Program-made: the position numbers and the translations under genes | The notes under the pieces: generated by a model | What the model was told of the DNA's origin: nothing | Database searches by the model: none | The model's input: only the letters and a program-made list of their open reading frames with translations | Origin: Corynebacterium sp. ACRPO | GTDB lineage: Bacteria; Actinomycetota; Actinomycetes; Mycobacteriales; Mycobacteriaceae | Direction of reading: 5' to 3' | Assembly (NCBI RefSeq): GCF_022347205.1 | Contig: NZ_JAKRNE010000004.1 | Span: forward strand, 62,001 to 126,000 | DNA: 64,000 nucleotides | Part shown: positions 16,653-24,995 of the stretch, in pieces | Numbering within the stretch: the first letter of the stretch is position 1 | Layout: each line of letters opens with the position of its first letter

Positions 16653-18230
16653 CTACTTCTGCTCTGGCTTAACCAGTGGGAAGAGCACGGTTTCGCGGAT
16701 GCCCAGGCCGGTCAGGGCCATCAGCAGGCGGTCCATGCCCATGCCGGTGCCGGCCGTAGGCGGCATGCCCTGCTCCATAGCAGCAAGGAAGTCCTCGTCC
16801 AGCACCATGGCCTCGTCATCGCCACCGGCGGCCAGGCGGGCCTGATCCTCAAAGCGCTCGCGCTGAATAACCGGGTCCACCAGCTCGGAGTAGCCGGTTG
16901 CCAGCTCAAAGCCGCGGACGTAGAGATCCCACTTCTCGGTCACGCCCGGCTTGGAACGGTGCTGACGGGTCAGTGGGGAGGTCTCAACCGGGAAGTTCTT
17001 GACAAAGATGGGGCCTTCCAGCTGGTCCTCGCACAGGACCTCCCAGATTTCCTCCACCAGCTTGCCGTGGCCCCAGCCGCCGTCCTTGGGGACGTCAAGG
17101 CCGATGACGTCGGCAATGCCCTTGAGCGTTTCAACGTCGGTATCGATGGTGACCTCCGGCTGGCCCGGGAACTTGCGCTGTAGGGCCTCATTGAGGGAGG
17201 GGTACATCTCGATTTCGGGCCACTCTTCGCCGCCGAAATCGAACTCGGTGCCATCTGCCAAGGTGACGGTGGTCGAGCCAAAGACGTCGCGCGCTACGGC
17301 CTGGATGGACTCGCGCGTCATGCGGGCGCAATCGTCGTAGTCGCCCCATGCAGCGTAGGTCTCGAGCATGGCGAACTCCGGCGAGTGAGAACGGTCCACG
17401 CCCTCGTTGCGGAAGTTGCGGTTGATTTCGAAGACGCGGTCAATGCCGCCGACGACGGCACGCTTCAAGTACAGCTCCGGCGCAATGCGCAGGTAGAGGT
17501 CAATATCCAGCGCATTGGAGTGGGTGATAAACGGGCGAGCGGCCGCGCCACCGTGCAGGGTCTGCAGCATCGGGGTCTCGATTTCAACGAAGTCCTGGCT
17601 TTCCAGGTAGTTGCGCAGCGCGCGCATGACCTTCACGCGGATCATGGCGTTCTTGCGGGCCTCTTCACGGATAATGAGGTCGTTATAGCGCTGGCGCACA
17701 CGGGTATCTTCTGCCATATCGGCAAAGGACACCGGCAGCGGACGCAGGGACTTAGCGGCCATGGTCCACTCGGAAACCATGATGGACAGCTCACCGCGGC
17801 GGGAGGAAATCACGCGGCCGCGCACGGAGATGAAATCGCCCAAGTCAACATCGGACTTCCACGCGTCGAGGCGCTCCTTGCCTACCTCGGCCAAGGAAAG
17901 CATGGCCTGCACCTGGGTGCCGTCACCATCTTGCAGGGTGGCAAAGCACAGCTTGCCGGTATTGCGCATAAAGATAAGGCGTCCGGCAATGGCGTGGGTT
18001 ACCTCGGTTTCCTCGCCTGGGGCCAGGTAGGTCACGCCTTCTTCGGCGCCCGGCTCTTCGCCCTCGGGTACAACGCGGAAATCGTGGCGCAAATCCTTCA
18101 AAGAGATGGTGCGCTCAACGGTTACCGGGTAGGCCTCTACGCCGGATTCCAGCAGGCGATCGCGCTTCTCGCGGCGGATGCGCAGCTGCTCAGGGACATC
18201 GTTTACTTCATTATTCTTCTGCTCGCTCAC
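16653..18230 (-). CDS. lysS: Lysyl-tRNA synthetase, class II
   Basis: LysS charges tRNA-Lys. The 525 residues contain an N-terminal OB-fold anticodon-binding domain (about 60-180, with [20 protein letters not shown]) and the class II catalytic core. Motif 2 is seen in [20 protein letters not shown] and motif 3 in [20 protein letters not shown]. The product also provides the lysine acceptor pathway that would compete for lysine with the Pls-type synthetase found later in this window. In mycobacteria lysS lies close to panC and clpC; here it is next to crtI instead. It is divergent from phoX with 189 bases between starts. Confidence 0.97.
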   Translation of the reverse strand: MSEQKNNEVNDVPEQLRIRREKRDRLLESGVEAYPVTVERTISLKDLRHDFRVVPEGEEPGAEEGVTYLAPGEETEVTHAIAGRLIFMRNTGKLCFATLQDGDGTQVQAMLSLAEVGKERLDAWKSDVDLGDFISVRGRVISSRRGELSIMVSEWTMAAKSLRPLPVSFADMAEDTRVRQRYNDLIIREEARKNAMIRVKVMRALRNYLESQDFVEIETPMLQTLHGGAAARPFITHSNALDIDLYLRIAPELYLKRAVVGGIDRVFEINRNFRNEGVDRSHSPEFAMLETYAAWGDYDDCARMTRESIQAVARDVFGSTTVTLADGTEFDFGGEEWPEIEMYPSLNEALQRKFPGQPEVTIDTDVETLKGIADVIGLDVPKDGGWGHGKLVEEIWEVLCEDQLEGPIFVKNFPVETSPLTRQHRSKPGVTEKWDLYVRGFELATGYSELVDPVIQRERFEDQARLAAGGDDEAMVLDEDFLAAMEQGMPPTAGTGMGMDRLLMALTGLGIRETVLFPLVKPEQK

Positions 18231-18419
18231 GTTAGCCTAGGGTAGTCGATCCCCACCGCAGCACGCGATTTAGCCCACGCCACCCTCACCCCGGAAAAGA
18301 TTTACGCATAATTCACTTAACCGTCACCTCCGCGCCAACGCACAGTTACTGAGATCCCCTTATATATATGGCTGTCCCCGTGTCTAAACAATATTTTCAA
18401 CCCATTTGGAGCAGTAATA

Positions 18420-20522
18420 ATGGCGCTTAAAGGCCGCAACCTTCTCTCTAGTCTCTTTGCCTCCTCTCGTTCCAGCCTGACCTGCACCTACAAGTGCGGT
18501 AATGCTTGCTTTGGCGAGTGCGAGAACAAGTCCAATAACCCGTACTTTGCTGACCAATTCTCCCGCCGTACCGCGCTGCGTGCGGGTAGCCTGTCCGTCG
18601 TAACCGTTGGCGGCGGCGCTGCTTTGGCGGCCTGCTCCAACCCGGATGATGCGTCTAATGAGGCTTCTTCCTCCGAGGGCAAGGGCGGCAAAACCTCTGA
18701 GGCGAACGTTGAGCTCACCTCCGCAGAGGGCATGAAGTTCGACCCAGTACAGCCAAACGAGAAGGACGAAGTGGTCATCCCGGATGGCTACGAGCAGTCC
18801 GTCCTCATTGCCTGGGGCGACCCGCTGTTTGAGGACGCGCCGGAATTCGATGACAAGAACCAGACCGCCGAGGCAGCTGAGAAGCAGTTCGGCTTCAACA
18901 ATGACTTTGCGGGCCTTATCGAGCACCCGGACGATGACAACCGCCTTATCTACGTCTGCTCCCACGAGTACACCACCGAGCCGCAGATGTTCCCCAACTA
19001 CGATGCGGATAACCCGACCGAGGAGCAGGCCAAGATCGGCTGGGCTGGCCACGGCCACTCCATCGTGGAGGTATCTAAAGTTGGCAAGACCGGCGAGCTC
19101 AAGCGCGAGTTCGGCCCGCTCAACCGCCGCATCACCGCCACCACCGAATTCACTCTGGTGGGCCCAGCTGCCGGCTCCGATTACGTCAAGACCTCCGCCG
19201 ATAAGACCGGCAAGAAGGTCAAGGGCACCCTGAATAACTGCTCCGGCGGCATCACTCCGTGGAATACCATGCTCTCTGGCGAAGAGAACTTTGACCAGTA
19301 CTTCGCCCACGCCAAGCTGGATGACAAGAAGGCGCAGGAGTCCCTGGAGCGCTTCGGCATGGAAGACGGCGAGTCCCAGCGCAAGTGGGAACGCTTTGAT
19401 AAGCGCTTCGACGTCTCCAAGGAGCCGAACGAGCCGAACCGCTTTGGCTGGATCGTAGAAATCACCCCGCTGGACCCGAAGTCCACTCCGGTCAAGCACA
19501 CCGCGCTGGGTCGCTTCAAGCACGAGGCCGGCAACATCCACATCGCATCCGACGGCACCGTCGTGTGCTACTCCGGCGATGACTCCCGCTTCGAGTACAT
19601 CTACAAGTTCATCTCCACCAAGAAGTACAAAGAAGGCGACATCGAGCACAACCTCACCATCTTGGACCACGGCACCCTGTACGTGGCCAAGGTAGAGGGC
19701 AACTCCCCAGAGGACGAGATTGACGGCTCCGGCGTGCTGCCAGAGGATGGCGCCTTTGATGGCAAGGGCGAATGGATCAAGCTGCTGACCTCCGATACGG
19801 AGAACAACAAGTTCGAGTCTCACGTTGATGGCATGTCTGCCGAAGAGGTTGCCGTCTACACCCGTGAGGCTGCCGATAAGGTGGGCGCCACCAAGATGGA
19901 CCGCCCGGAGGATATGCAGGTTCACCCGGACTCCGAGAAGGTCTACGTGGCCCTGACCAACAATAAGTACCGCGGCGCTACCGGCGAGAATGCCAAGAAG
20001 AACAAGGAAGAGCCGATGGAGTGGGCTCCTATCAAGGAGAACAAGAACGGCCTGGTCATGGAGATTGAAGATGACCACGCTGGCGAGAAGTTCACCTGGA
20101 ACCTCTTCCTGGTCTGTGGTGATCCGAAGGAAGCAAATACCTACTTTGGTGGCTTTGACAAGGAGAAGGTCTCCCCAATTTCCTGCCCGGATAACCTAGC
20201 CTTCGATAGCCACGGCAACCTATGGATCTCCACCGACGGCAACGCACTTGAGTCCAACGATGGCCTCTACGCGGTGACCACCGAAGGCGATACCCGCGGC
20301 GAGCTCAAGTGCTTCCTTACCGTTCCGGCAGGCGCCGAGACCTGCGGCCCCATCGTCACCGATGAGCGCGTGATGGTTAACGTTCAGCACCCAGGTGAAA
20401 CCGATGACGCTACCTTTGAAAAGCAGACCTCTCACTGGCCAGAGGGTGGCAAGTCCACCCCTCGCCCAGCAGTGGTTGTGGTGTGGAAGAAGGACGGCAA
20501 CATCGGCGTCGATAAGAAGTAA
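18420..20522 (+). CDS. phoX: PhoX-family (DUF839) alkaline phosphatase, Tat lipoprotein
   Basis: PhoX enzymes are calcium/iron-dependent phosphomonoesterases that release phosphate outside the cell. The 700-residue protein has a cytoplasmic N-tail with four evenly spaced cysteines (C22, C26, C30, C34). The twin-arginine signal SRRTALRAG (R49, R50) and a lipobox LAAC (C72) follow, so it should be folded before export and then lipid-anchored. The rest is the DUF839 beta-propeller with HGHSIVEVSK, CSGGITPWNT, LSGEENF, GWIVEITP, and RPEDMQVHP near the C-terminal side. GGAG lies 8 bases before the ATG, and a TATATATA stretch at about 18360-18368 may be the -10 region. Phosphate-starvation control by PhoR is likely from family knowledge, but no clear operator was identified. 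Confidence 0.92.
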   Translation: MALKGRNLLSSLFASSRSSLTCTYKCGNACFGECENKSNNPYFADQFSRRTALRAGSLSVVTVGGGAALAACSNPDDASNEASSSEGKGGKTSEANVELTSAEGMKFDPVQPNEKDEVVIPDGYEQSVLIAWGDPLFEDAPEFDDKNQTAEAAEKQFGFNNDFAGLIEHPDDDNRLIYVCSHEYTTEPQMFPNYDADNPTEEQAKIGWAGHGHSIVEVSKVGKTGELKREFGPLNRRITATTEFTLVGPAAGSDYVKTSADKTGKKVKGTLNNCSGGITPWNTMLSGEENFDQYFAHAKLDDKKAQESLERFGMEDGESQRKWERFDKRFDVSKEPNEPNRFGWIVEITPLDPKSTPVKHTALGRFKHEAGNIHIASDGTVVCYSGDDSRFEYIYKFISTKKYKEGDIEHNLTILDHGTLYVAKVEGNSPEDEIDGSGVLPEDGAFDGKGEWIKLLTSDTENNKFESHVDGMSAEEVAVYTREAADKVGATKMDRPEDMQVHPDSEKVYVALTNNKYRGATGENAKKNKEEPMEWAPIKENKNGLVMEIEDDHAGEKFTWNLFLVCGDPKEANTYFGGFDKEKVSPISCPDNLAFDSHGNLWISTDGNALESNDGLYAVTTEGDTRGELKCFLTVPAGAETCGPIVTDERVMVNVQHPGETDDATFEKQTSHWPEGGKSTPRPAVVVVWKKDGNIGVDKK

Positions 20523-20547
20523 GCACCACCTGGTTTAAGCACCCACC

Positions 20548-20597
20548 GCGCGGCCCTCGTTCCTCCACTGGAACTGGGGCCGCGCTGTTGTTTTTCC
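20548..20597 (+). terminator. Terminator of phoX
   Basis: The 9-base stem GCGCGGCCC (20548-20556) pairs with GGGCCGCGC (20577-20585) and is followed by TGTTGTTTTTCC. Confidence 0.85.
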
Positions 20598-20679
20598 TGC
20601 CGGCAGCATGAGGTACTGCGCCGCCTGCGCCTTCCAAATATAAATCCACCCGCCGGTCTCCCCCACGGGCTAATACCTA

Positions 20680-20699
20680 TGTGAGTTATGGCATACTAT
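20680..20699 (+). promoter_or_regulatory. cstA promoter with a GlxR/CRP-like site
   Basis: TGTGAGTTATGGCATA (20680-20695) agrees at 10 of 12 conserved positions with the corynebacterial GlxR consensus TGTGA-N2-TA-N2-TCACA. It directly overlaps a -10 box TACTAT (20694-20699). Binding there would block RNA polymerase. Carbon-source control of cstA by GlxR is known in C. glutamicum. Confidence 0.4.
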
Positions 20700-20748
20700 C
20701 CGCACGTGTGAGACACGCCACCCAACTGCCCATGAGGAGACGCACACC

Positions 20749-22461
20749 ATGAACTCTCTAGTCCTCGCCATCATCGGCATTGCGATGATGGGCGCCGGCT
20801 ATCTGCTCTATTCCAAGTTCCTAGGAAAGAGCATTTTCCGGCTATCCCCGAACTACCCCACCCCGGCCCACACCATGGAAGACGGCGTGGACTTTGTGCC
20901 CACCAATAAATACGTCCTGTGGGGTCACCACTTCACGTCCGTGGCAGGCGCCGCACCCATCATTGGTCCGGCCGTAGCCGTCATCTGGGGCTGGGTTCCG
21001 GCGTTTCTCTGGGTCACCCTCGGCACCGTCTTCCTTGCCGGCATACACGATTTGGGTGCGCTGTGGGCGTCGCAGCGCCACAAGGGCCAGTCCATCGGCA
21101 CTTTGTCCGGGCGCTACATTGGCAAGCGCGGCCGCAACCTCTTCCTCATCGTGATCTTCCTGCTGCTATTGATGGTGAATGCGGCCTTCGCCGTGGTCAT
21201 TTCGAACCTGCTGGTCTCCACCCCTACGGCCGTTATCCCCACGTGGGGCGCCATCGTCGTCGCGCTGCTTATCGGCCAGGCCATCTACCGCCTGAAGTGG
21301 AACCTGCCACTGGTCTCCATCGTGGGCGTTGTAGCGCTCTACGCGCTGATGATCATCGGTGACCGCGTGCCTGTGGTCCTGCCAGATACGGTCCTGGGCA
21401 TCCCCGCCAACGGCGTGTGGATCATCTTGTTATTCATCTACGCCTTCATCGCTTCGATGCTGCCGGTGTGGGTACTTCTGCAGCCGCGCGACTACATCAA
21501 CGGCCTCCAGCTCTTTGTGGGCCTGGCCATCTTGTACGGCTCCTTTCTCATTACCCGCCCTTCGCTTGCCGCACCGGCGCTGCGCGACAACGTGCCGGAG
21601 GGCACCCCGGGCATCTTCCCGCTGCTCTTTGTCACCATCGCCTGCGGCGCTATTTCCGGCTTCCACGGCGTGGTGGCCTCCGGCACCTCGTCCAAGCAGG
21701 TGGATAAGGAAACTGACGTGCGCTTTGTGGGGTACTTCGGCGCCGTGGGCGAGGGCCTACTCGCGCTGGGCACCATCATCGCCACCACCGCGGGCTTTAA
21801 GTCTCTGCAGCAGTGGGAAGAGATCTACTCCGAGTGGAATGCCGGCGGCGTGGAGGCTTTCGTGCAAGGCGGCGGCGCGCTCATGAACGAGGGCATGGGC
21901 ATTCCCACGTCCCTCTCCGGCACCATCTTGGCCACCATGGCCGTGCTCTTTGCCGCTACCACCATGGACTCGGGCGTGCGCCTGCAGCGGCTAGTGGTGC
22001 AAGAAATCGGCGAGATCATGGGCGTGCGCATCAAGGCCCTGGCCGCCACCGTCATCGCGGTAGGCTTGGCCTTCGGCCTGACCTTCTCCGCCGGCGCGGA
22101 TGGCTCCGGCGGCATGACCATCTGGCCGCTATTCGGCACCACCAACCAGCTCATGGCGGGCCTTTCCTTGGCCATCGTGGTGATCATCCTGACCCACCTG
22201 CGCCGGCCGACGTGGCCGGTGGTCTTCCCGCTCATCTTCGTTACCGCCATGTCACTGTGGGCCGCACTGCTCCAGCTGAAGTCCCTCTTTACCAGCCAGA
22301 ACTGGCTGCTATTCTGCATGGACGTCATCATCGTGGTCGCCGCCATCTGGGTCATCGTGGAGGCCGTCGGCGCCATTTCCCGCGCCCGCAAGGAGACCCC
22401 ACTGGAGTGGTCCGATGATGACCTTGACGCCCCGCTGCCCGAGCATGCTCGACAAGCTTAA
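20749..22461 (+). CDS. cstA: CstA-family carbon starvation protein, pyruvate/peptide transporter
   Basis: CstA proteins are large membrane permeases. Members have been shown to import pyruvate, or to support peptide use during carbon starvation. The 570 residues form many membrane helices, and the family signature is seen in NKYVLWGHHFTSVAGAAPI and GPAVAVIWGWVPAFLWV. The ATG has a GAGGAGA box upstream. Instead of the small DUF466/YbdD partner that usually follows cstA, the next gene is an unrelated 85-residue protein ending in Cys-Cys, whose start overlaps the cstA end by 17 bases. An ArsA-type ATPase comes next, so the three genes are translated as one unit. Confidence 0.94.
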   Translation: MNSLVLAIIGIAMMGAGYLLYSKFLGKSIFRLSPNYPTPAHTMEDGVDFVPTNKYVLWGHHFTSVAGAAPIIGPAVAVIWGWVPAFLWVTLGTVFLAGIHDLGALWASQRHKGQSIGTLSGRYIGKRGRNLFLIVIFLLLLMVNAAFAVVISNLLVSTPTAVIPTWGAIVVALLIGQAIYRLKWNLPLVSIVGVVALYALMIIGDRVPVVLPDTVLGIPANGVWIILLFIYAFIASMLPVWVLLQPRDYINGLQLFVGLAILYGSFLITRPSLAAPALRDNVPEGTPGIFPLLFVTIACGAISGFHGVVASGTSSKQVDKETDVRFVGYFGAVGEGLLALGTIIATTAGFKSLQQWEEIYSEWNAGGVEAFVQGGGALMNEGMGIPTSLSGTILATMAVLFAATTMDSGVRLQRLVVQEIGEIMGVRIKALAATVIAVGLAFGLTFSAGADGSGGMTIWPLFGTTNQLMAGLSLAIVVIILTHLRRPTWPVVFPLIFVTAMSLWAALLQLKSLFTSQNWLLFCMDVIIVVAAIWVIVEAVGAISRARKETPLEWSDDDLDAPLPEHARQA

Positions 22462-22702
22462 GGCACTTGCGGCCGGGCTCAATGAGTACTACCAGGCCCC
22501 GTATCGTGCCAGCTTTGCCAAGGCCCAGCAGCAAGAAGATGATCTCTTCCTGATGCTGGTCGCCTCGGAGGCGCTCGGCATCCCTAACCCCGCCAGCTAC
22601 TACACCCTGGAGCTTTTGCCGTTGGTCTATGAGGATTTTCACGCCTGGCATACCCGCATGGGAATGGATAGATCCCCGCTGGAGAATATTCAATGTTGTT
22701 AA
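22445..22702 (+). CDS. Small protein ending in Cys-Cys (cory-CC-star type)
   Basis: An 85-residue soluble, mostly helical protein. Its only cysteines are the last two residues before the stop (ENIQCC). ATG 22445 begins MLDKLKALAAGLNEYYQAPY; an earlier in-frame start lies deeper in cstA and lacks conservation features. I recall an NCBI family nicknamed cory-CC-star with this ending and genomic company, but could not check it. The TGT TGT TAA codons overlap the ATG TTG TTA start of the following ATPase by 10 bases, so translation is coupled. Aromatic and acidic residues are frequent (YYQAPY, VYEDFHAWH). Function is unknown; partnership with the ATPase, or with CstA, is inferred from this packing. 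Confidence 0.85.
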   Translation: MLDKLKALAAGLNEYYQAPYRASFAKAQQQEDDLFLMLVASEALGIPNPASYYTLELLPLVYEDFHAWHTRMGMDRSPLENIQCC

Positions 22703-23634
22703 AGACCGCACCCATCATGTTCTTCGGCGGCAAGGGAGGGGTGGGTAAAACCACCCTGGCCACCGCCACCGCGCTGCGTCTGTCCCGTGAGCACCGCGTC
22801 TGCCTGGTGTCCACGGACCCGGCGCATAACCTGGGGCATATTTTTGGTGCCTCGCTTGGCGACGCCCCCGTAGACCTCACCCCTACCCTGTCCGCCATCG
22901 AGATCAACCCTGCGCGCGCGACCGAGCAGCACCTGGCGCAGGTAGGGAACTCGATGCGCCGCTTTATGCCCGAGCACCTGCACGGTGAGGTGAAGAAGCA
23001 CCTCGACCTAGCCCGGCAATCGCCCGGCACACAAGAGGCGGCACTATTGGAACGCATAGCGGCGCTAGTCGTGGAGGAGTCCGACTTCGACTACCTCATC
23101 TTCGATACCGCCCCCTCTGGGCATACCTCGCGACTCATGGCCCTGCCAGAGATCATGGCCGCCTATACCGATGGATTGCTCTCCCGGCGCGAGAAATCCG
23201 ACAAATTCGGCTCGCTGGTGCGCGGGATGTCTAACGTCAGCGGCGCGGATAATGACCCGGTGGACCGGCGCAATCAGGAGATTCGCGCCACGCTTTTCCA
23301 GCGCCGCGAGCGCTTTGCCCAGCTGCGCACCGCGCTTACCTCCCCGCGCACCGTGTTCCACATCGTGCTCACCGCCGAGCGCCTGCCCGTGCTGGAGTCA
23401 GCCGAGTTTCATGCGGACCTCACGAGCAACGGTGTGCGGGTGGGATCCATGCTGGTTAACCGGCGCACCCCGGCCGACCAAGGCGAGTTCTTGGCCGCTC
23501 GGCGCGCCGCCGAGGATGAGGCGCTCGCGCTGTTGCGTACCAAGCTCCCACAAACCCCAGTGCGCGAGGTTCCGTGGTTGCCGGAGGAAGTGGGGACTCC
23601 AGAGGCCGTCGGCAAGCTGGCGGCCTATCTCTAG
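22693..23634 (+). CDS. ArsA/Get3-family ATPase, single domain
   Basis: A 313-residue SIMIBI-class ATPase. The deviant Walker A GGKGGVGKT is at residues 12-20, switch I reads STDPAHNLGHIFG and switch II reads DTAPSGHTSRLMALPE, all diagnostic of the ArsA/Get3 branch. In other organisms these proteins drive arsenite export or hand tail-anchored proteins to membranes. This one has a single cysteine (C37) and lacks the CxxC zinc motif of Get3 dimers and the metal-binding cysteines of ArsA. No arsenic genes are nearby, so arsenite resistance is unlikely. It overlaps by 10 bases the gene for a protein whose C-terminus is Cys-Cys, which makes that protein a candidate substrate or partner. Confidence 0.88.
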   Translation: MLLKTAPIMFFGGKGGVGKTTLATATALRLSREHRVCLVSTDPAHNLGHIFGASLGDAPVDLTPTLSAIEINPARATEQHLAQVGNSMRRFMPEHLHGEVKKHLDLARQSPGTQEAALLERIAALVVEESDFDYLIFDTAPSGHTSRLMALPEIMAAYTDGLLSRREKSDKFGSLVRGMSNVSGADNDPVDRRNQEIRATLFQRRERFAQLRTALTSPRTVFHIVLTAERLPVLESAEFHADLTSNGVRVGSMLVNRRTPADQGEFLAARRAAEDEALALLRTKLPQTPVREVPWLPEEVGTPEAVGKLAAYL

Positions 23635-23683
23635 CTCCACCCGCCCGCGCCGCTGTGGGCTCGGGTCTGCTAAAACCGAAACT

Positions 23684-24982
23684 ATGACTTTGCTCACCAA
23701 CGAATACCTATCCCACTTGCGCAAGGAGGCCGCGGCCGATTCCCGGCTGCGCATCGCGCGCAACGCCATCACCAACGTCGGGGCGGCCAAGGCGGCCCTA
23801 GACCGCGACCGTATTACGGCGCTCTACCCCACCACCGAGGTCAAGCTGGATAGCTTGGGCGTATCGGACCAAAAGCGCTCTGGCCGCTGCTGGATGTTTG
23901 CGGCGCTGAACGTCTTCCGTCACCGCGCGACCAAGGAACTCAATGTAGATAACTTCGAGTTCTCCTTCACCTACCTGCAGTACTTTGACAAGCTGGAACG
24001 CGCCAATCTGGTTCTCAACCAGCTGCTGGACAAGAAGGACGCCGGCTGGGACGAGCGCACCGTCGCCGCAGTGCTCGACCACGCGGGGGCCGATGGCGGC
24101 TGGTGGTGCTTCTTTAGCAACCTGGTAGCCAAGTACGGCGCCGTTCCTGCCGAGGTCATGCCGGAGGTGCGCTCGTCTGGAAATACCGCGGAGATGAACC
24201 GCGACCTCGCCACGGTGGTGCGTCGTGCCGCCGCCCAGGACGGACCGCGCGAAGAAATCCTCGCCCAAGCGCGCAAGGATATCCACCGCATCCTGGCCAT
24301 CCACCTGGGCACCCCGCCGCAGGAATTTACCTGGGCGTATCGCACCAAGGACGAGCAATTCGTGCGGCTGCACTCCACCCCGCGCGAGTTTGCGGATAAG
24401 TACCTGCCGAATCTGGACGAGTACGTGGTGCTGGCCGATGACCCCCGCTCCACCAACCCCAAGCATCGCGTGTTCAGCAGCGCCGAGGAGACCAATGTGC
24501 TGGGCGGCGCACCACAGGAGTACCTCAACGTCAGCGCGGCCGAGCTGAAGGACACTGCCAAGCGCAGCCTGGCGGCCGGCGAGCCGGTGTGGTTTAGCTG
24601 CGATGTCAACCGCCAGTTCTCCTTCCTCAACGGCGTATGGGACGAGGGATTGGTAGATACCGATGGCCTCTACGGCATCGATTCCTCCATGAGCAAGGAG
24701 GAGCGTTTTACCTCCGGCGAGACCGCACCTACCCACGCGATGGTCCTCACCGGCGTCGATGGTGACCGCGCCTGGCGCGTGGAAAACTCCTGGGGCTCCA
24801 AGCCACCGCGCAAGGAAGACGGCGAGGATGTGCCCGGCAAGGGCTTTGCCACCATGGCCGATGCCTGGTTTGACCAGAACGTCTTCCACATCGCCGTGCG
24901 CAAGGAGCACCTGAGCGACGAGCTTGCCCAGGCCCTTGCCACCGAACCGATTGAGCTTCCCCTCTGGGACCGGATGAACTAA
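23684..24982 (+). CDS. pepC: Aminopeptidase C (bleomycin hydrolase family, C1B), first copy
   Basis: A cytoplasmic papain-type aminopeptidase, usually a hexamer with the active sites inside. The catalytic triad is visible: C69 in KRSGRCWMFAAL, H351 in APTHAMVLTG and N368 in WRVENSWG. The 432-residue length is normal. ATG 23684 (MTLLTNEYLS) is chosen because upstream in-frame codons run antisense to sense through the ATPase gene in another frame. A second copy follows after 13 bases. The products trim peptides delivered by transporters such as the OPT system encoded later in the window. Confidence 0.94.
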   Translation: MTLLTNEYLSHLRKEAAADSRLRIARNAITNVGAAKAALDRDRITALYPTTEVKLDSLGVSDQKRSGRCWMFAALNVFRHRATKELNVDNFEFSFTYLQYFDKLERANLVLNQLLDKKDAGWDERTVAAVLDHAGADGGWWCFFSNLVAKYGAVPAEVMPEVRSSGNTAEMNRDLATVVRRAAAQDGPREEILAQARKDIHRILAIHLGTPPQEFTWAYRTKDEQFVRLHSTPREFADKYLPNLDEYVVLADDPRSTNPKHRVFSSAEETNVLGGAPQEYLNVSAAELKDTAKRSLAAGEPVWFSCDVNRQFSFLNGVWDEGLVDTDGLYGIDSSMSKEERFTSGETAPTHAMVLTGVDGDRAWRVENSWGSKPPRKEDGEDVPGKGFATMADAWFDQNVFHIAVRKEHLSDELAQALATEPIELPLWDRMN

Positions 24983-24995
24983 GGAGAATCGAGAA

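Noticed and set aside
18384..20078. Open frame of 564 codons antisense to phoX
   Set aside because: PhoX has a Tat signal, lipobox and family motifs throughout. The antisense frame has no motif and is a by-product of high-GC codon use.
22693..23634. Arsenite efflux ATPase function for the ArsA-like protein
   Set aside because: No arsB, arsC or arsR gene is near, and the metal-binding cysteines of ArsA are missing.
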